From: Fimenecus sp045613685
GTDB taxonomy: Bacteria > Bacillota > Clostridia > Oscillospirales > Acutalibacteraceae
Assembly: GCA_045613685.1 (NCBI GenBank)
Contig: JAZLBL010000037.1
Location: 9,599-73,598, forward strand
Direction: 5' to 3'
DNA: 64,000 nucleotides
In this document: positions 61,247 through 64,000 of the stretch, piece by piece
Position numbering within the stretch: position 1 is the first letter of the stretch
Layout of the letters: the number at the start of each line of letters is the position of its first letter
Made by a program: the position numbers and the translations under genes
The notes under the pieces: model-generated
The model's database searches: none
Told to the model about the DNA's origin: nothing
Seen by the model: only the letters and a program-made list of their open reading frames with translations

Positions 61247-63073
61247 ATGCGTTGGATTAAACTTCACGAACCTGTTAAGGTTCCTATTTTTAAAAATGCT
61301 TTTTATGCTTTAAAGCTCGTATGGGAAGCAGATAAAAGGCTCTTAATTGGTTGGTTTATTACAGAAATTTCCAACAAGGTTTTATCAATGTATGTTCAGA
61401 ATATTTTGTTCTTGAAAGTGCTTTTGAGCATTATTGACGGCGATGCAGACTTCAAAACATATTTTACATATCTATTACTGTTCTTTGGTGTGTATTTGGT
61501 TGTAAATGTGATTTCTGCTTTTGCCGAAAGAACAAGACTTATTTCTGCAAAAACTGTGCTTAAAGAGCTTAATAACAAGATTTTCCAGAAAGCAGTTCAG
61601 CTTGATGTAAGCTGTTACGAGAATCCTGAATTTTATGACAAGTATCAAAGAGCTACGCTTGTTCTTTCATCAAGTTACTATGACCTGATTTGTTGGGATG
61701 TTGCTGCCATTGTCGGTGGTATTATAGCTCTCATCTGTGTTATAACAACGGTTACAGTCATCAATCCAATGTACTTGTTATTCCTGTTGCCTGTTACTTT
61801 GGTTTTTGTAATAGAAATCTACAAGAGCAAGGCTGTTTACAAGCGTGACCTTGAAATGACAACAAACAATAGAATCAAGGCATATATTCAACGTACAATG
61901 TTCTTAAAAGAGTATTCAAAGGATATGAGAACATCTAACATTTTTGCAGTGCTTATCGGTCGATTCAAGGCTGCAATTGATGCTAATGTTGTAATTCTTA
62001 AAAAATACGGACCTAAGCTTTTCTTTTACAGTATGCTCAGTTCACTTTTTAGTGACTTTATACCGATTATTGGTACATATGCCTTTGCGGGATATCAATT
62101 CATTTTCACAAAGGCACTTTCAATTTCTTCATTCTCTGTTGTGCTTTCATCAATTAACTCTGTCCGTGATTCTACAATGAGTATTGCAGAAGGCTTTGAC
62201 GAGCTTTCACAGATGGCATTGTACTTTCAAAATTTGCGTGATTTCTTTGATTATGAACCAAAAATCACTGATGGTGGAAAAGATGCCGAAGAATTTCAGA
62301 GCCTTGAATTTAAAAATGTTACTTTCGGTTATCCCGATACAAATAAAACTATTCTTAAAAATGTTTCGTTTAAAATCAAGCGTGGTGAAACTATTGCCAT
62401 TGTTGGTATTAATGGTGCAGGTAAATCAACACTTGTTAAACTGCTTTTAAGATTTTATGACCCTGATGAAGGTGAAATTCTTTATAATGGAATAAACTTA
62501 AAAGAGTATAATGTAGCGTCACTTCGTAATGCTTTTGCGACGGTTTTTCAGGACTATAAGAATTTTGCTATTTCAGTTAATGAAAACATTATCTGTCATG
62601 AATGCAATGATAAAGAAAAGGAACTTGCTGAAAAAGCACTTCGTCAAAGTGGTGTTTGGGATAAAATTCAAAGTCTTCCTAATGGTGCTGATACTGTACT
62701 TACCCGTGAATTTGAAATTAATGGTGCAGGTCTTTCAGGCGGCGAAAATCAAAAGGTTTCTGCTGCACGACTTTTTGCACAGGACTTTGAAATCGCAATT
62801 CTTGATGAACCAAGTTCTGCACTTGACCCTATTGCAGAATACAAAATGTATGAAAACCTGATTGAAGTAACAAAAAACAAAACTGTTATCTATATTTCAC
62901 ACAGACTTTCAAGCGCTGTTCTTTCTGACAGAATTTTTGTTTTAGGCAACGGCACTATTCTTGAATCAGGCTCACACAGTGAGCTTATGGCACAGAATGG
63001 TGAATACAGCAAGATGTTCACTTTACAGGCATCAAGCTATAAAGGTGAAAGTGAGGTGAGTGAAAATGTTTAA
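61247..63073 (+). CDS. ABC exporter half-transporter, first subunit
   Basis: Fused membrane and ATPase protein (608 aa) of the ABC exporter type. About six helices in the first 320 residues are followed by the ATPase with Walker A GINGAGKST, signature LSGGENQ, Walker B IAILDEPSSALDP and His in YISHR. The start at 61247 follows GGAGG; the longer TTG frame overlaps it. The next gene overlaps it by 8 bp, which points to a heterodimer. The substrate is unknown; peptides, lipids and drugs are common. Confidence 0.93.
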   Translation: MRWIKLHEPVKVPIFKNAFYALKLVWEADKRLLIGWFITEISNKVLSMYVQNILFLKVLLSIIDGDADFKTYFTYLLLFFGVYLVVNVISAFAERTRLISAKTVLKELNNKIFQKAVQLDVSCYENPEFYDKYQRATLVLSSSYYDLICWDVAAIVGGIIALICVITTVTVINPMYLLFLLPVTLVFVIEIYKSKAVYKRDLEMTTNNRIKAYIQRTMFLKEYSKDMRTSNIFAVLIGRFKAAIDANVVILKKYGPKLFFYSMLSSLFSDFIPIIGTYAFAGYQFIFTKALSISSFSVVLSSINSVRDSTMSIAEGFDELSQMALYFQNLRDFFDYEPKITDGGKDAEEFQSLEFKNVTFGYPDTNKTILKNVSFKIKRGETIAIVGINGAGKSTLVKLLLRFYDPDEGEILYNGINLKEYNVASLRNAFATVFQDYKNFAISVNENIICHECNDKEKELAEKALRQSGVWDKIQSLPNGADTVLTREFEINGAGLSGGENQKVSAARLFAQDFEIAILDEPSSALDPIAEYKMYENLIEVTKNKTVIYISHRLSSAVLSDRIFVLGNGTILESGSHSELMAQNGEYSKMFTLQASSYKGESEVSENV

Positions 63074-64000
63074 GAAAAAAGAAAAAGAAAAGACACTTCA
63101 CTCAATGCCTTCTAACATTTTCTTCTTTGTAAAAATGCTTTTTTCCGTATCTCCCCTCTTGGTTATTGGTGAATTTATGTGGGGAATTTTAATGATATTG
63201 CCTAACAACCTTATCCGTGTCATCGGTGTAAAATATATCATTGATGTTGTTACAGAAGGTACAAATCTTGAAAGAATTTTCTATACCGTTGGTGTTATAG
63301 CACTTATACTTGTCGGTTCAACCGTGATTTCGTGGTTGTTCAGAGAATTCTATTGGAATATGGAACGAGAAAAGCTTTACTATGGTCTTAATCAGAAACT
63401 TTATGACAAAGCAAGAAGTCTTGACCTTGAGTCCTACGATAATCCTGAATTCTATAACAATTTCATTCTCACCATTGAGTCATCATCAGGTAATATACAA
63501 AATCTTTTAGGTCTTGTGAGAATGTATATCGGTCACATTATTTCACTTATAACAGTTTCATCGGTGCTTTTCACCATTGACCCTTGGTGTCTTGTGATTA
63601 TTCTTGTTGTGATTTGCGTTTTTCTTCCTATCAGTAAACGAGTTGGTACTCTTATGATGGAAAGACGAATTGACAATGCAAAATATCACAGACGCGCCGA
63701 CTATTTCCAGCGTGTTTTCTATTTGCAGGATTATGCAAAGGAAGTAAGAATGAACAATATTTCACCTTTGCTTATTGACAGATACAATGATGCTGCTGAT
63801 GATGTTATCAATAATCAGAAAAAGTATTGGAACAAGATTTCAGCCCTTAACTGTACACAAAAGGTCGGTGTTCAGGGACTTGGATTTATGTTCATTCTTC
63901 CACTTTATCTCGGTTATTGTGTACTGATTAAAGGCGACCTTTCTGCAGGTGACTTTGTGGCAACATTCAACGGTGCTCACGCTGTTGCAATGTCATTCCA
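63066..64000 (+). CDS. ABC exporter half-transporter, second subunit (cut by window edge)
   Basis: The start codon at 63066 overlaps the stop of the first subunit (ATGTTTAA) and is preceded by GAGGTG. The visible part, about 311 residues, contains an N-terminal basic stretch and a membrane domain like that of the first subunit, including ESYDNPEFYNNFILTIESSS, the counterpart of CYENPEFYDKYQRA. The ATPase domain lies beyond the right edge. Confidence 0.88.
   Translation, partial: MFKKKEKEKTLHSMPSNIFFFVKMLFSVSPLLVIGEFMWGILMILPNNLIRVIGVKYIIDVVTEGTNLERIFYTVGVIALILVGSTVISWLFREFYWNMEREKLYYGLNQKLYDKARSLDLESYDNPEFYNNFILTIESSSGNIQNLLGLVRMYIGHIISLITVSSVLFTIDPWCLVIILVVICVFLPISKRVGTLMMERRIDNAKYHRRADYFQRVFYLQDYAKEVRMNNISPLLIDRYNDAADDVINNQKKYWNKISALNCTQKVGVQGLGFMFILPLYLGYCVLIKGDLSAGDFVATFNGAHAVAMSF

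Overview
The window is about 64 kb of a low-GC chromosome from an endospore-forming Clostridia member, most likely a gut Oscillospiraceae/Ruminococcaceae-type bacterium. The evidence is a set of sporulation and germination genes (an alpha/beta SASP, the GPR spore protease, SpoIIP, SpoVAE, a SpoIID-domain protein, YpeB, a PdaA-type deacetylase), the Firmicutes regulators WhiA, RapZ and HPr kinase, AT-rich intergenic regions with good sigma-A promoters, and a predicted bile salt hydrolase that points to the intestine. No phage, insertion sequence, CRISPR array or tRNA was seen. Almost everything is dense, mostly minus-strand, core gene content.

Layout. 1-9.4 kb (minus): a truncated gene at the edge, then aroK, pfkA, dnaE, lysA, engB and lon. 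9.6-11.9 kb (plus): serC-serA, the first two steps of serine synthesis. 12-17 kb (minus): an exonuclease with an added zinc ribbon, the folate operon (folE-folP-folB-folK transcribed towards the exonuclease), a transglutaminase-like exported protein and a degenerate LCP-like protein. 17-25.6 kb: an undecaprenyl-phosphate sugar transferase, an EamA transporter, clpX, clpP, trigger factor with a basic tail, a phosphoesterase, a DUF1540 protein and thrC. 25.7-32.4 kb: yraN, rnhB, rbgA, two tandem signal peptidases, and the hprK-murB-rapZ-whiA block, which lacks the usual yvcK.

32.5-39.9 kb is rich in spore genes: SASP, pdaA-like, spoIIP, gpr, a lone spoVAE and a sigma factor. These are mixed with trmL, yhaM, rpsT and several very small membrane proteins. 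40-47 kb: phosphoglucomutase, comM/yifB, thiT under a TPP riboswitch, recD2, and RNase P RNA. 47.3-56.2 kb is one long minus-strand block: cysteine desulfurase, thiI, pncC, two class B sortases, a SpoIID-domain protein, galE and a HAD phosphatase. 56.4-58.1 kb: an orphan ypeB and a small lipoprotein. 58.1-61.1 kb: a possible bile-response unit (MFS transporter, bile salt hydrolase, PnuC-type vitamin transporter). It is divergent from a heterodimeric ABC exporter that runs off the right edge.

The most unusual observation is the SpoIID-domain protein at 48951-51110. Its roughly 320-residue cytoplasmic part reads like a degenerate full-length CinA (MoCF-like plus PncC-like halves) joined through one membrane helix and a Thr-rich linker to an extracellular SpoIID domain. 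A real PncC is encoded three genes upstream. Other points of note are a terminator-like leader hairpin just before the pnuC ribosome binding site, a perfect palindrome in the leader of the MFS/bile salt hydrolase operon, and short membrane peptides translationally coupled to spoIIP and pgcA. All assignments come from reading motifs by eye; no database search was possible.
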